Shown in pieces: positions 1-8,111 of a stretch of DNA of 13,314 nucleotides. Source of the DNA: Candidatus Moraniibacteriota bacterium (GTDB taxonomy: Bacteria; Patescibacteriota; Minisyncoccia; Moranbacterales; GCA-2747515); NCBI GenBank assembly GCA_027031945.1, contig JALVPE010000054.1, positions 1 through 13,314 of the forward strand, in the 5' to 3' direction. A program made the position numbers and the translations under genes. Position 1 is the first letter of the stretch. Every line of letters begins with the position of its first letter. The notes under the pieces are model-generated. The model worked only from the letters and a program-made list of their open reading frames with translations, searched no databases and was not told the DNA's origin.

Positions 1-60
1 TGATTTTATATATGATAAGATAGTAATGTGGTTTTTTAGAATTAATTTAAATATAAGAAT

Positions 61-552
61 ATGAATATAGAATCTGTTATTGGTGATTATAAATCTTTTT
101 TGGATGAGATTTTTTATAACTTAAAAACTGTTGGTGTATCTTTGGGTGATCTTGTAGAATTGGATCATATTGCGTATCGTACAGATAGTATTTTAAAGTA
201 TGAAGAAATCAAAGAGGAATTGTTACCATTTTTAAAAAGATACAGCGATAAAGAATTTGGTGGAAGAAATATATTAGTTGGTCGGTTTGAACAGCCATTG
301 ATTTATAGTAGATTTAAAATTAGTGGAATTGAGGTTTTGGCACCAAAGAAAGATAATATGTATAAAAATGGATTGGAACATGCGGAATTTGTAATTGATG
401 GTATATTGGAGGATTTTCGTGCAAAATATAAAAATATTGATTTTAATCTAAATGCTTATGAAAGAGATATAAATCCAGAATTAATTATAGAATTTGATAA
501 TTGTGCTGTAAAATTTCATGAAATCAGTTTATTAGATGTACGAAAAATTTAG
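61..552 (+). CDS. YecM-like protein of the VOC (glyoxalase/dioxygenase) fold
   Basis: The 163-residue product resembles the YecM family, small cytoplasmic proteins with a vicinal-oxygen-chelate fold whose substrate is unknown. Family-like signatures are LDHIAYRT (34-41), GLEHAEFVI (104-112), a ligand-side strand around GIEVLAPK (89-96) and the closing NCAVKFHEISL (147-157). His36, His107 and His153, with nearby acidic residues, are plausible metal ligands as in other VOC proteins. The length is close to E. coli YecM (about 190 residues), only slightly shorter. There is no signal peptide or membrane segment. The ATG at 61 follows an A/T-only leader without a Shine-Dalgarno, like the other genes here. 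It is separated from the next gene by a promoter, so it is probably transcribed apart from the envelope genes. The family call rests on motif resemblance, and no reaction can be assigned. Confidence 0.72.
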   Translation: MNIESVIGDYKSFLDEIFYNLKTVGVSLGDLVELDHIAYRTDSILKYEEIKEELLPFLKRYSDKEFGGRNILVGRFEQPLIYSRFKISGIEVLAPKKDNMYKNGLEHAEFVIDGILEDFRAKYKNIDFNLNAYERDINPELIIEFDNCAVKFHEISLLDVRKI

Positions 553-565
553 TTTTATAGAAATA

Positions 566-574
566 TGTTATAAT
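566..574 (+). promoter_or_regulatory. Extended -10 promoter upstream of the membrane protein/Clp-like operon
   Basis: TGTTATAAT is a perfect extended -10 element (TG, one base, then the consensus TATAAT at 569-574). No good -35 box lies 16-18 bases upstream (TTTAGT-like only), which is normal for extended -10 promoters. Transcription would begin near 581, leaving a leader of roughly 24 bases before the ATG at 605. It lies just after the YecM-like stop codon, where a new transcription unit would be expected. It is inferred from sequence only. Confidence 0.5.
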
Positions 575-604
575 GAAAGGGTGACAAAATAGAAACAAAA
601 AATA

Positions 605-1654
605 ATGGATGAGCAAATAAGTAATAAAAAACGTAAAATCCGTGGGTTGGATTTAATAATGGTATTTCTTGTCACTTTTTTTGGTGTGTTATTTTTCTTG
701 TGTATTGTGCGTTCAATTAGAGGTGTTGCAATTATGAATCCATGGATTTCTGCTATGATTTGTGCTATTGTTTTTGAAACATTTCTTTCACTTTTTGCTG
801 TAATAGTTGGTAGAAAGAAGTTAATTGTTCCGGTTGTAATAATCGCATTTTTGCCAAGCATTATATTTACACCGATTGTATGGCATATAATTATCGTGGT
901 TATTGCAACACTTGTTGTGATAAAAGGGTTATACACTATGCGTGCTACACTTTTTAATACACTCAAAATTGATATGTCTGTAATTGTGCGTAGTGGAATA
1001 GCATATATTAGTCTTGCTTTGGTAATTGTAGTGACAAGCCAATATTATTTTTTTATCAAAAATAACGCAGAAATTATATTTGATGCTGGACGTTATGTTA
1101 GTGCATCAAATATGATTGTTGATTATATTATCAAAAAAAGTAATGCAGAAAATATCTCAATAAATACAATGACTGTCGATGAATTTTTGAATTTTATGAT
1201 AGAGAGAGTGTATAAACAAAATCAGATTCAAGATAATATACAATATACGCATACAAATAATTATGAAAAGAATATGCTTGTAAGATGGGTAGGACAGACA
1301 GGTCTTAATGTTGAAAAAATAAAAAATAATACTAACGATCAGATACTAAAGCAAATGCGGACAAATATGTCAGGTATGGTTGGATATAATTTAAACGGAG
1401 ATGAAAAGGTGGTAAATATTTTTGCAGAGATTATATCGGTTCAGGCTAATAGAATTATGATGCAAAATGTATTTTTGCGTGAAAATAGAATTGCAATATT
1501 TACAGTTGTATTTTTTCTTGTAGTTTTTTCATTGGCTTCGGTTATACGTATAATATCCGGATTTTGTACACGTTTTATTTTTATGTTACTTCGTGAATTT
1601 AAGATTATACATGTCACAAAGATAAAACGTGATGCTGAAGTTATTGTTTTCTAA
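605..1654 (+). CDS. Polytopic membrane protein of unknown function, neighbour of the Clp-like ATPase
   Basis: I do not recognise a named family. The 349-residue product has five hydrophobic segments in its first half (about 16-36, 48-68, 72-90, 92-108 and 128-150), a hydrophilic region of about 145 residues (151-296), one more membrane span (297-317) and a basic C-terminal tail ending KIKRDAEVIVF. With the N-terminus inside (KKRKIR at 8-13), the 151-296 region would face outwards and the tail would be cytoplasmic. The outer region is rich in Asn and Gln and has no cysteine or recognisable catalytic motif. The ATG at 605 sits in an A/T leader (CAAAAAATA). The next gene starts 25 bases after this stop, so the two are almost certainly co-transcribed, and this protein is a candidate membrane partner of the ATPase. 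A partner role is inference from position alone. Confidence 0.8.
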   Translation: MDEQISNKKRKIRGLDLIMVFLVTFFGVLFFLCIVRSIRGVAIMNPWISAMICAIVFETFLSLFAVIVGRKKLIVPVVIIAFLPSIIFTPIVWHIIIVVIATLVVIKGLYTMRATLFNTLKIDMSVIVRSGIAYISLALVIVVTSQYYFFIKNNAEIIFDAGRYVSASNMIVDYIIKKSNAENISINTMTVDEFLNFMIERVYKQNQIQDNIQYTHTNNYEKNMLVRWVGQTGLNVEKIKNNTNDQILKQMRTNMSGMVGYNLNGDEKVVNIFAEIISVQANRIMMQNVFLRENRIAIFTVVFFLVVFSLASVIRIISGFCTRFIFMLLREFKIIHVTKIKRDAEVIVF

Positions 1655-1679
1655 ATATAGAAAGATTATAAAAAATATT

Positions 1680-4139
1680 ATGAATAAGAAAAGTTTTTTT
1701 AGGTGGTATATTAAAGATGGGTTAGAAGAATTTTTTGTAATATGGAAACGCCTTATGGTTTTTATACCCAAATATTTTTCTGTTGGTTTGCTTCTGCGTA
1801 CACTTTTTTCTCCTTGGCATAGGGATATATCCTTTAAGAATTGGCGTGGTTTTAATCTTGCAAAGTCAGTACAAAAAATAACGTGGAATTTTTTTGCTCG
1901 TATTATAGGTGCTATTGTTCGTGTATTGGTAATTTTATTCGCCATTATTGTATGGATTTGCGTTGGAATATTTGGTGGTATTATTATCTTTTCGTATATA
2001 ACCGCCCCAGCTCTTTTGATTTTGTGTTTAGTGTTTTTGTTTACTTCTTATTGGATGATTGCTTTGTTTGTTTTTTTAACTGTAATAAGCATAATACTTT
2101 TTTCATATAGAATTTTTCGTATTAGTGGACACAAATCTTATGCGCAGATGGATATAATGGAATTACATGAGCAAAAATGGTTTTATCGTGTGTATGAAAG
2201 AATTGGCGTTAGTAAAGATGAAATTCCACGAGAAGTTTTAACGGATTTTAAAATATTTACAGATTTTTTAACAAAACAAGATATTACAATAGAAGAGTTT
2301 GAAAAAATTATTGCATGGGAAATAGAGCAACAAAAAAAGCGTGAAGAAAATGCAAGGATTTTTTCTGCAAAAAAATTTTTACAAAAACGTCCAATTGGGT
2401 TAAATTGGCACTTTGGTTACACTGTTACTTTAGATAAATATGCGGATGATTTTACACGTTCTGATAATAGTGATTATGCACGAGCGCAATTTTTTGGTTT
2501 TAATCAAGAAATGCATTTAATTGAAATAATTTTATCTAGGCCTAGTGAAAATTCTGTTATGCTTATAGGCGAGGCCGGTACTGGAAGACATATGATAGTG
2601 CATGAATTAGCTAGAAGGATTCGTGGTGGATATTTTGCGAATAATTTCATGCAACATATGAGAATACTTAAATGTGATTTTGCCGGTATTATGGCACAAG
2701 TTCGTAGTGAAGGAGGTGATGCTGAATTAGTTATTAATAATTTGTTTCATGAAGCGGCTTATGCGGGTAATATAATTTTGGTGGTTGATAATTTTGAAAA
2801 ATATATGTATACGGAAAGCAGTCAAGGTTTTTCTTTCAGTGCAATTATCGACCAGTATGCATCACTTGAGACATTTCGTATGATAGCAATAGCAACTGAG
2901 GAGGCTTTTTACAATAGTATTAATAATAATCGTGTACTTATGCGTCATTTTGATATCGTGGCTCTGCAAGAATTAGATGCGGAAAATACAATGAAAGTTT
3001 TATTTACTAAGTTTTATGGTAGTCATCATACCCCGTTTACATTTCAGGCGTTGAGACAAATTTTAATTGATTCTGAAAAATATACAAATACAGCGCCACT
3101 TCCGGCACGTGCAATTGATTTGGCTATGGAGGTTTTTATATCATGGCAAAATCACGGCACGGGATTTATTACAGCACAAACAGTAGATGATTTTATACGC
3201 GAAAAAACAGGTGTTCCAGTTGGACAAATGCAAGAAGGTGAATCTGACAAACTATTATCTTTAGAAGAGTCATTTCATAAATACATTGTTGGACAAGATT
3301 ATGCAGTACAAACAGTGGCGGCAGCTGTTAGGAGGATGCGTTCAGGTATGGCACGTTCAAATAAACCGGCGGGAAGTTTTTTATTCTTGGGTCCTACGGG
3401 TGTCGGTAAAACCGAAATGGCTAAAGTGTTGGCGGAGCAGTATTTTGGATCACGAGATAAAATTGTGCGATTAGATATGAGTGAATTTCAAGGTGATAGT
3501 GCATTGGATAAACTCATTGGTTCTAGAGAATTAAATCAACAAGGAATACTTACAACTGCAGTTAAGGAAAATCCTTATGGATTATTGTTGCTTGATGAAA
3601 TTGAAAAGGCAAATCCACGTATATTGGATATATTTTTACAGGTTTTAGATGAAGGGTTTTTACACGATGCATTTGGGAAAAAAGTGAGTTTTACGACGAT
3701 GATAATTATTGCGACTTCAAATGCGGCAGCAATTACAATTAAAAAGATGATTAAAGATGGAATCAAAGATGATGTAATGAAAAAGAAAGTTATAGATACT
3801 ATTATAGATAGTGGTGCGTTTCGTCCCGAAATGCTCAATCGCTTTGATGATGTTATCATCTTCCATCCATTAAATGACGATCATGTTTTAGATGTTGCGC
3901 GTATGTTGTTGGACAAATTTTCCAAAAGGATGGAAGATGAACAGCACATCTCAGTTATTTTTGATGAGGAAGTTACACAAGAAGTGGTCAAAAAAGGATT
4001 TGATCCAGTTTTTGGAGCTCGTTCACTTATTCATTATATAGATGATAGTATAGCAGATGCACTTGCAAAAAAATTAATAAAAGGAAATGTAACTAGAGGT
4101 GAAACAATACAGTTTACAGTTGCAGATATGGATAATTAA
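1680..4139 (+). CDS. Membrane-anchored ClpB/ClpC-like double AAA+ ATPase with degenerate D1
   Basis: The product is 819 residues from the ATG at 1680. I prefer that start to the GTG at 1629 or ATG at 1632, which overlap the upstream gene, because its A/T leader matches the other starts. The N-terminus holds LLLRTLFSPWHRD (about 37-49) and three membrane spans (about 77-104, 107-124 and 126-143) instead of a Clp N-domain. Two AAA+ modules follow. D1 has Walker A GEAGTGRH (297-304), where Lys and Thr/Ser are replaced by Arg and His, and Walker B VVDNFE with Asn in place of the catalytic Glu. D2 has intact GPTGVGKT (571-578), LLLLDEIE (635-642), sensor 1 TSN, arginine finger LNRF (Arg721) and sensor 2 GAR (Arg781). 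The coiled-coil M domain is absent, as are the D1 pore-loop Tyr, the D2 GYVG loop and any clear ClpP-docking IGF/IGL tripeptide. ATP hydrolysis by D2 is likely, but threading of substrates as in ClpB is doubtful. Substrate and partner are unknown. Confidence 0.88.
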   Translation: MNKKSFFRWYIKDGLEEFFVIWKRLMVFIPKYFSVGLLLRTLFSPWHRDISFKNWRGFNLAKSVQKITWNFFARIIGAIVRVLVILFAIIVWICVGIFGGIIIFSYITAPALLILCLVFLFTSYWMIALFVFLTVISIILFSYRIFRISGHKSYAQMDIMELHEQKWFYRVYERIGVSKDEIPREVLTDFKIFTDFLTKQDITIEEFEKIIAWEIEQQKKREENARIFSAKKFLQKRPIGLNWHFGYTVTLDKYADDFTRSDNSDYARAQFFGFNQEMHLIEIILSRPSENSVMLIGEAGTGRHMIVHELARRIRGGYFANNFMQHMRILKCDFAGIMAQVRSEGGDAELVINNLFHEAAYAGNIILVVDNFEKYMYTESSQGFSFSAIIDQYASLETFRMIAIATEEAFYNSINNNRVLMRHFDIVALQELDAENTMKVLFTKFYGSHHTPFTFQALRQILIDSEKYTNTAPLPARAIDLAMEVFISWQNHGTGFITAQTVDDFIREKTGVPVGQMQEGESDKLLSLEESFHKYIVGQDYAVQTVAAAVRRMRSGMARSNKPAGSFLFLGPTGVGKTEMAKVLAEQYFGSRDKIVRLDMSEFQGDSALDKLIGSRELNQQGILTTAVKENPYGLLLLDEIEKANPRILDIFLQVLDEGFLHDAFGKKVSFTTMIIIATSNAAAITIKKMIKDGIKDDVMKKKVIDTIIDSGAFRPEMLNRFDDVIIFHPLNDDHVLDVARMLLDKFSKRMEDEQHISVIFDEEVTQEVVKKGFDPVFGARSLIHYIDDSIADALAKKLIKGNVTRGETIQFTVADMDN

Positions 4140-4167
4140 AATGTGATTTTTAATGTAATACAAAAAT

Positions 4168-4569
4168 ATGAATGAAGGATATTATCAGTTTGAGGAGTTA
4201 ACTTTTAAAGAAGATTGTCTTCTTGATGCAAATGGTATTGTCGATAAATTGTGGTGTGAACATTTATTTTTGATGTCAAATGGATTAGTAATAATATATG
4301 TCATTATTATTGGAGCTATTTCTTTTTTTCTACTGGATAAAATCGGAACATGGAAGGCAATAATTGTATTTTGTATTGGCTTAGCATTATCAATGTTAGC
4401 AATGCCTAGTAAAGTTGAGAATATAGTATATATTATGCCATCAATTTTGATAGCTGGCATAATTGCTATCATTGTTTCAAAAAAATTTGGACAGTTTATC
4501 TCCTTTCTTTTATTTTGTATATTATTTTTACTTTGTATATTTTTAGAGTTAAAACATTTAGGGATATAA
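4168..4569 (+). CDS. Small membrane protein of unknown function
   Basis: This 133-residue protein is not one I recognise. An acidic N-terminal stretch of about 38 residues (MNEGYYQFEELTFKEDC at the start) is followed by four hydrophobic segments, about 40-58, 63-80, 86-103 and 108-127, joined by very short loops such as LDKIGTW and SKKFGQ. No catalytic motif is visible. It begins 28 bases after the Clp-like stop and is probably co-transcribed with it, while the gap after it holds a separate promoter candidate. The ATG at 4168 has the usual A-rich leader (ACAAAAAT). Coding status is supported by the uninterrupted frame, the membrane-protein composition and its place in a compact operon. Confidence 0.72.
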   Translation: MNEGYYQFEELTFKEDCLLDANGIVDKLWCEHLFLMSNGLVIIYVIIIGAISFFLLDKIGTWKAIIVFCIGLALSMLAMPSKVENIVYIMPSILIAGIIAIIVSKKFGQFISFLLFCILFLLCIFLELKHLGI

Positions 4570-4574
4570 ATTTT

Positions 4575-4603
4575 TTGTCAAAAATATAAAAGTATGTTAC
4601 TTT
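4575..4603 (+). promoter_or_regulatory. Candidate promoter before the glycosyltransferase/PBP genes
   Basis: A -35-like TTGTCA (4575-4580, five of six matches) is followed after exactly 17 bases by TACTTT (4598-4603), with an upstream TG (4595-4596) giving an extended -10. The -10 itself matches TATAAT at only three positions. It sits in the 65-base gap before the GTG start at 4635 and could give the envelope genes their own transcript. This is a sequence-only prediction of modest strength. Confidence 0.35.
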
Positions 4604-4634
4604 TAGTGTAGAAATTACTTAAATAGTCGGTTTT

Positions 4635-5819
4635 GTGAAGATTTTAATGATTGCACCGACGCCTTTTTTTTCGCATCGTGGGACACACATTCGTATATTA
4701 GAGGAGGCTCGCGCATTAGAACAATTGGGGCATAACATCATGATTGTAACATATCACAATGGTGATGATATTGGTGATTATATAAAAACGAATATTGATG
4801 TACGCCGTATTCGTCGGTGGCTTTTTTGGTACAAAAAAACAGAAGCTGGGCCAGATTGGCAGAAGATACTACTCAATATTTTTCTAATTGTGAAGTCATT
4901 TAATATGATACGCACTTGGAAGCCCGATATTTTGCATGCTCATTTACATGAAGGTGTGCTTATTGGAAGGTTGATGCAAATAATATTTTTTATGCGTCGT
5001 AGGCCACTTGTATCAGACTTTCATGGGAGCTTGGTGGGCGAGATGCGTTCACATGGATATTTAGGAGTGCCACCAATTGGTTCAATTTTTCGAGTATTGG
5101 AAAAATGGATTAGTGGCATGGGAGACAAGGCTGTAGTTAGTGGTGAAGAGAATATTGAAATAATTAAAAGTGCACGCAAGGACAAAAAGGTCATGCTTTT
5201 GTCTGATGGTGCAAATATTTTGCAACGTTTGAGTGATAAAGATATTATGAGATTGCGTAAGAAATATGATATTCCAAAAGACAGATTTGTAGTGGTGTAT
5301 ACAGGAGCATTGATTAAGAATAAAGGCATTAGTCATATCTTAGAGTCTATTCCATTTGTATTGCAAGATATAAAAAATGTTCATTTTGTAATTGGCGGTT
5401 TTCCGGCTGAATGGGTGCGTCAATATGTAATGGATAAGGGCATTGAAAAGAATGTAACAATTATATCACCATTAAATTATTTTTCATTAGCAGAGATTAA
5501 TGGATTAGGTGATATAGGTATTGATCCAAAAGATGCTAGAGTCAGGCAGGCTAGCGGAAAGATATTGCAATATATGGCAACGGGACTTGGAATCATTTGT
5601 GCTAATCGCCCAACAAATCACAAGTATCTTTCGGATAATAGTGCACAATTTTTGGATGTAATTGATGCTCATTCATTAACTAATGCAATTGGAAAATTTT
5701 ATGATGATGCAGGATTTTTACAAAAATGTAGACAAAATGCATATAAAGATATAGAAAAATTTAGCTGGAATAAGAATGGTAAAAAATTAGAAAAAATATA
5801 TAAAGAAATTATAAATTAG
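4635..5819 (+). CDS. GT4-family (GT-B fold) glycosyltransferase
   Basis: The 394-residue product has the two-domain layout of family 4 retaining glycosyltransferases. The N-terminal acceptor domain begins MKILMIAPTPFFSHRGTHIR, with the Gly-rich loop near 16, continues through the EEARALEQLGHNIMIVT helix-strand and contains DILHAHLHEG (98-107). The C-terminal nucleotide-sugar domain contains VVYTGALIKNKGISHILESI (220-239), VHFVIGGFP (249-257) and the donor-binding ASGKILQYMATGLGII (306-321). It probably transfers a sugar from a nucleotide-sugar donor onto a lipid or surface glycan at the cytoplasmic face. Donor and acceptor cannot be read from the sequence. The start is GTG at 4635, chosen because the family's N-terminal beta strand begins there. 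The next gene, a penicillin-binding protein, starts 8 bases after the stop, so the two are translated from one message and a role in envelope building is likely. Confidence 0.92.
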   Translation: MKILMIAPTPFFSHRGTHIRILEEARALEQLGHNIMIVTYHNGDDIGDYIKTNIDVRRIRRWLFWYKKTEAGPDWQKILLNIFLIVKSFNMIRTWKPDILHAHLHEGVLIGRLMQIIFFMRRRPLVSDFHGSLVGEMRSHGYLGVPPIGSIFRVLEKWISGMGDKAVVSGEENIEIIKSARKDKKVMLLSDGANILQRLSDKDIMRLRKKYDIPKDRFVVVYTGALIKNKGISHILESIPFVLQDIKNVHFVIGGFPAEWVRQYVMDKGIEKNVTIISPLNYFSLAEINGLGDIGIDPKDARVRQASGKILQYMATGLGIICANRPTNHKYLSDNSAQFLDVIDAHSLTNAIGKFYDDAGFLQKCRQNAYKDIEKFSWNKNGKKLEKIYKEIIN

Positions 5820-5827
5820 ATATTTAT

Positions 5828-8038
5828 ATGGTAAGTAAAAATAATACCAAGAAAAAAAATAAAGAAAAGAAAACCATATGGTTTTATGTCAAATTTTTTT
5901 TAGGTGTTTTAGTTAAAAGTCTGTTTGATCTGGTACTTATGACAGGGATTGCTTTATTTATCATTTTTTTGTATACATATTATACTTCCATAAATCCTGC
6001 AGCATTAACACATAGGGCAATTTATGAGACATCTACTATTTATGATAGAACAGGGGAACATGAATTATATAAAATACATGGGGAGGAAAATCGTAAAGTT
6101 ATTTCGCATGATGAAATTCCAAATTATTTGCGTAACGCAACAATTGCAGCTGAAGATGATAATTTTTATAAACATAAAGGAATTGATCCTTTAGGCATTG
6201 TTCGTGCCATGCAAAAGAATTTTATTGCAGGGAGCGCGGCACAAGGTGGAAGTACTATTACACAGCAATTAGTTAGAAATACTTTTCTTTCGCGAGAAAA
6301 AACGATTAAAAGAAAATTTATAGAGATTGTATTAGCAATTAAAATGGAGCGATATTATACTAAAGATGAAATTTTGGATTTCTATCTTAATGAAGTGCCA
6401 TACGGTTCAAATGCATATGGAGCACAAGCGGCAGCAACAGTATTTTTTGGTAAAGATGCAAAAGATTTAACACTTGATGAAGCAGCCTTACTAGCTTCAC
6501 TACCTAAGGCAACTACTCATTATTCACCATATGGTAATAACACTGAAAAGTTAAAGATGAGACAAAAAAGTATAATCAAACGGCTTGGTAGTTTAGGATT
6601 ATATGATAGTACGGAAATTGAAGAGGCTTTGAATACAGATACACTTGCTAAAATTAAAGAATTTCATGAAGATATTGATGCACCACATTTTGTATTTTAT
6701 GTAAAAGAACAATTGGAAAAGATGTATGGTGATGATGTACTTCGTCGTGGAGGGCTTAAAATTTATACGACACTTGATTATGATATGCAAAAGCGTGCAG
6801 AAGAAGATGTGATTGCTTATGCAAGTAAATTACCAACTTTTGGCGCATCAAATGCAGCTCTCGTTGCAGTAGAACCTTCTACCGGAGATGTTAAGGCAAT
6901 GGTAGGAAGTGTAGATTATTTTGATAAAAAGAATGATGGTGAAGTAAATGTAGCGCTTAGACCTCGACAGCCAGGTTCTTCTTTTAAACCAATTGTATAC
7001 GCTGCTGGATTTGACAAGGGATATCAGCCGGAAACATTACTTTATGATGTGCCAACAAATTTTGGTAAAGATGGTAGTGGTAAGGATTATATTCCACAAA
7101 ATTTTGATGGGAAATATCATGGACTTGTTAGTGTACGAAAAGCGCTTCAAGGTTCATTGAATGTGCCAGCAGTTAAAATGTTATACTTAACCGGGATTGA
7201 TAATGCTATAGATTTTGCAGAAGAACTGGGATTTACCACCCTAAAAGATAGACAAAGATTTGGACTTTCTTTGGTTCTTGGTGGGGGAGAAGTAAAATTA
7301 CTTGAACATGTTGGAGCGTTTGCAACTTTTGCAAATGATGGAAAACGTGCACCTGTGCATGGAATAAATAAAGTCATTGATGCAACAGGTAAAGAAATCG
7401 GTTCTGCACCAAAGCCTGAACAAGTGATAAATGCAGAGGTTGCTAGGAAGATAAATAGTATTTTGTCAGACAATGAAGCACGAACATATATATTTGGACC
7501 AAATGCACCGGTTTATATACCTGGACGAACAGTAGCTGCAAAAACAGGTACGACTCAAGATTATAAAGATGCATTAACTATTGGTTATACGCCAGATTTA
7601 GCGGTAGGTGTTTGGGTTGGTAATAATGATGGAAAATTGATGCGGGTCGGTAGCATTGGATCACGTGTGGCAGCGCCACTTTGGAATACTTTTATGTCCA
7701 GAGAATTGGAATCCTTACCAAATACACAATTTAAGCAATATACAAAAGTAACATCAAATAATTATATGGTAACCGGTAGGAGGCCAAGTGGCGTTGGAGA
7801 TAAGGGGGAAATTCAGTATTATAATAAACATAGTGGTAAAAGAATTTCAGCGGAAAAAGCAAGAAAAATGGATCCAAAGAAGTTAGAAAAAAAGTATCGT
7901 TCAAGTTTTGGTGGTCATAGTATATTGTATTATGTTAATAAGGATATGCCGCTAGATGAGGAAGCAAAACCAAATTTTGCAGATCCAATGTTGAAGTTAT
8001 GGGATGAATCATTAAGTGGTAAATATGCAAAACATTAA
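5828..8038 (+). CDS. Class A penicillin-binding protein (transglycosylase/transpeptidase, PBP1a type)
   Basis: This bifunctional peptidoglycan synthase (736 residues) polymerises lipid II into glycan strands and cross-links the peptides outside the membrane. After a very basic cytoplasmic tail (residues 1-15) a signal anchor spans about 21-50. The GT51 domain shows AAEDDNFYKHKG (Glu109 catalytic), GGSTITQQLVRN (140-151), KRKFIEIVLAIKMER, the NEVPYGSNAYGAQAAA motif and LDEAALLASLPKA. The transpeptidase domain has SSFK (Ser384 nucleophile, Lys387), SLN (443-445) and KTG (572-574) followed by TT. All catalytic motifs are present, so both activities should work. About 100 residues follow the transpeptidase core; this tail is basic (KRISAEKARK, KKLEKKY) and has no recognised domain. 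Length is typical of the family. The ATG at 5828 lies 8 bases after the glycosyltransferase stop and has no Shine-Dalgarno. Confidence 0.96.
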   Translation: MVSKNNTKKKNKEKKTIWFYVKFFLGVLVKSLFDLVLMTGIALFIIFLYTYYTSINPAALTHRAIYETSTIYDRTGEHELYKIHGEENRKVISHDEIPNYLRNATIAAEDDNFYKHKGIDPLGIVRAMQKNFIAGSAAQGGSTITQQLVRNTFLSREKTIKRKFIEIVLAIKMERYYTKDEILDFYLNEVPYGSNAYGAQAAATVFFGKDAKDLTLDEAALLASLPKATTHYSPYGNNTEKLKMRQKSIIKRLGSLGLYDSTEIEEALNTDTLAKIKEFHEDIDAPHFVFYVKEQLEKMYGDDVLRRGGLKIYTTLDYDMQKRAEEDVIAYASKLPTFGASNAALVAVEPSTGDVKAMVGSVDYFDKKNDGEVNVALRPRQPGSSFKPIVYAAGFDKGYQPETLLYDVPTNFGKDGSGKDYIPQNFDGKYHGLVSVRKALQGSLNVPAVKMLYLTGIDNAIDFAEELGFTTLKDRQRFGLSLVLGGGEVKLLEHVGAFATFANDGKRAPVHGINKVIDATGKEIGSAPKPEQVINAEVARKINSILSDNEARTYIFGPNAPVYIPGRTVAAKTGTTQDYKDALTIGYTPDLAVGVWVGNNDGKLMRVGSIGSRVAAPLWNTFMSRELESLPNTQFKQYTKVTSNNYMVTGRRPSGVGDKGEIQYYNKHSGKRISAEKARKMDPKKLEKKYRSSFGGHSILYYVNKDMPLDEEAKPNFADPMLKLWDESLSGKYAKH

Positions 8039-8111
8039 TAAATATTTAAGCATTATTTATTGCGAATTATAGATATAAAAATATATTGATATTTACAGTA
8101 AAAAATAATAT

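Noticed and set aside
12..20. Extended -10-like TGATAAGAT before the YecM-like gene
   Set aside because: The -10 matches only four of six and any -35 would lie outside the window, so it cannot be judged.
568..966. Minus-strand open frame of 132 codons
   Set aside because: It lies wholly opposite the N-terminal membrane part of the 605-1654 gene, its protein is low-complexity Ile/Thr-rich, and no start context or neighbour supports it.
1629..1679. Upstream GTG/ATG start for the Clp-like protein
   Set aside because: It would overlap the preceding gene by about 25 bases and has no better leader; the extra 17 residues add only a basic stretch, while the ATG at 1680 matches the local start pattern.
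1586..1945. Minus-strand open frame of 119 codons spanning the junction of the membrane protein and Clp-like genes
   Set aside because: It is the complement of clearly coding plus-strand sequence and has no recognisable motif.
7147..7473. Minus-strand open frame of 108 codons, and similar ones at 3575-3859, 5021-5329 and 11795-12109
   Set aside because: All are antisense to well-conserved domains (transpeptidase, AAA+ D2, glycosyltransferases) and encode Ser/Ile-rich nonsense typical of shadow frames.
8060..8087. Promoter before the DUF4012 gene (TTGCGA, 16 bases, TATATT)
   Set aside because: The -35 matches only four of six and the spacer is so A/T-rich that several -10-like boxes occur by chance; read-through from the PBP gene is as likely.
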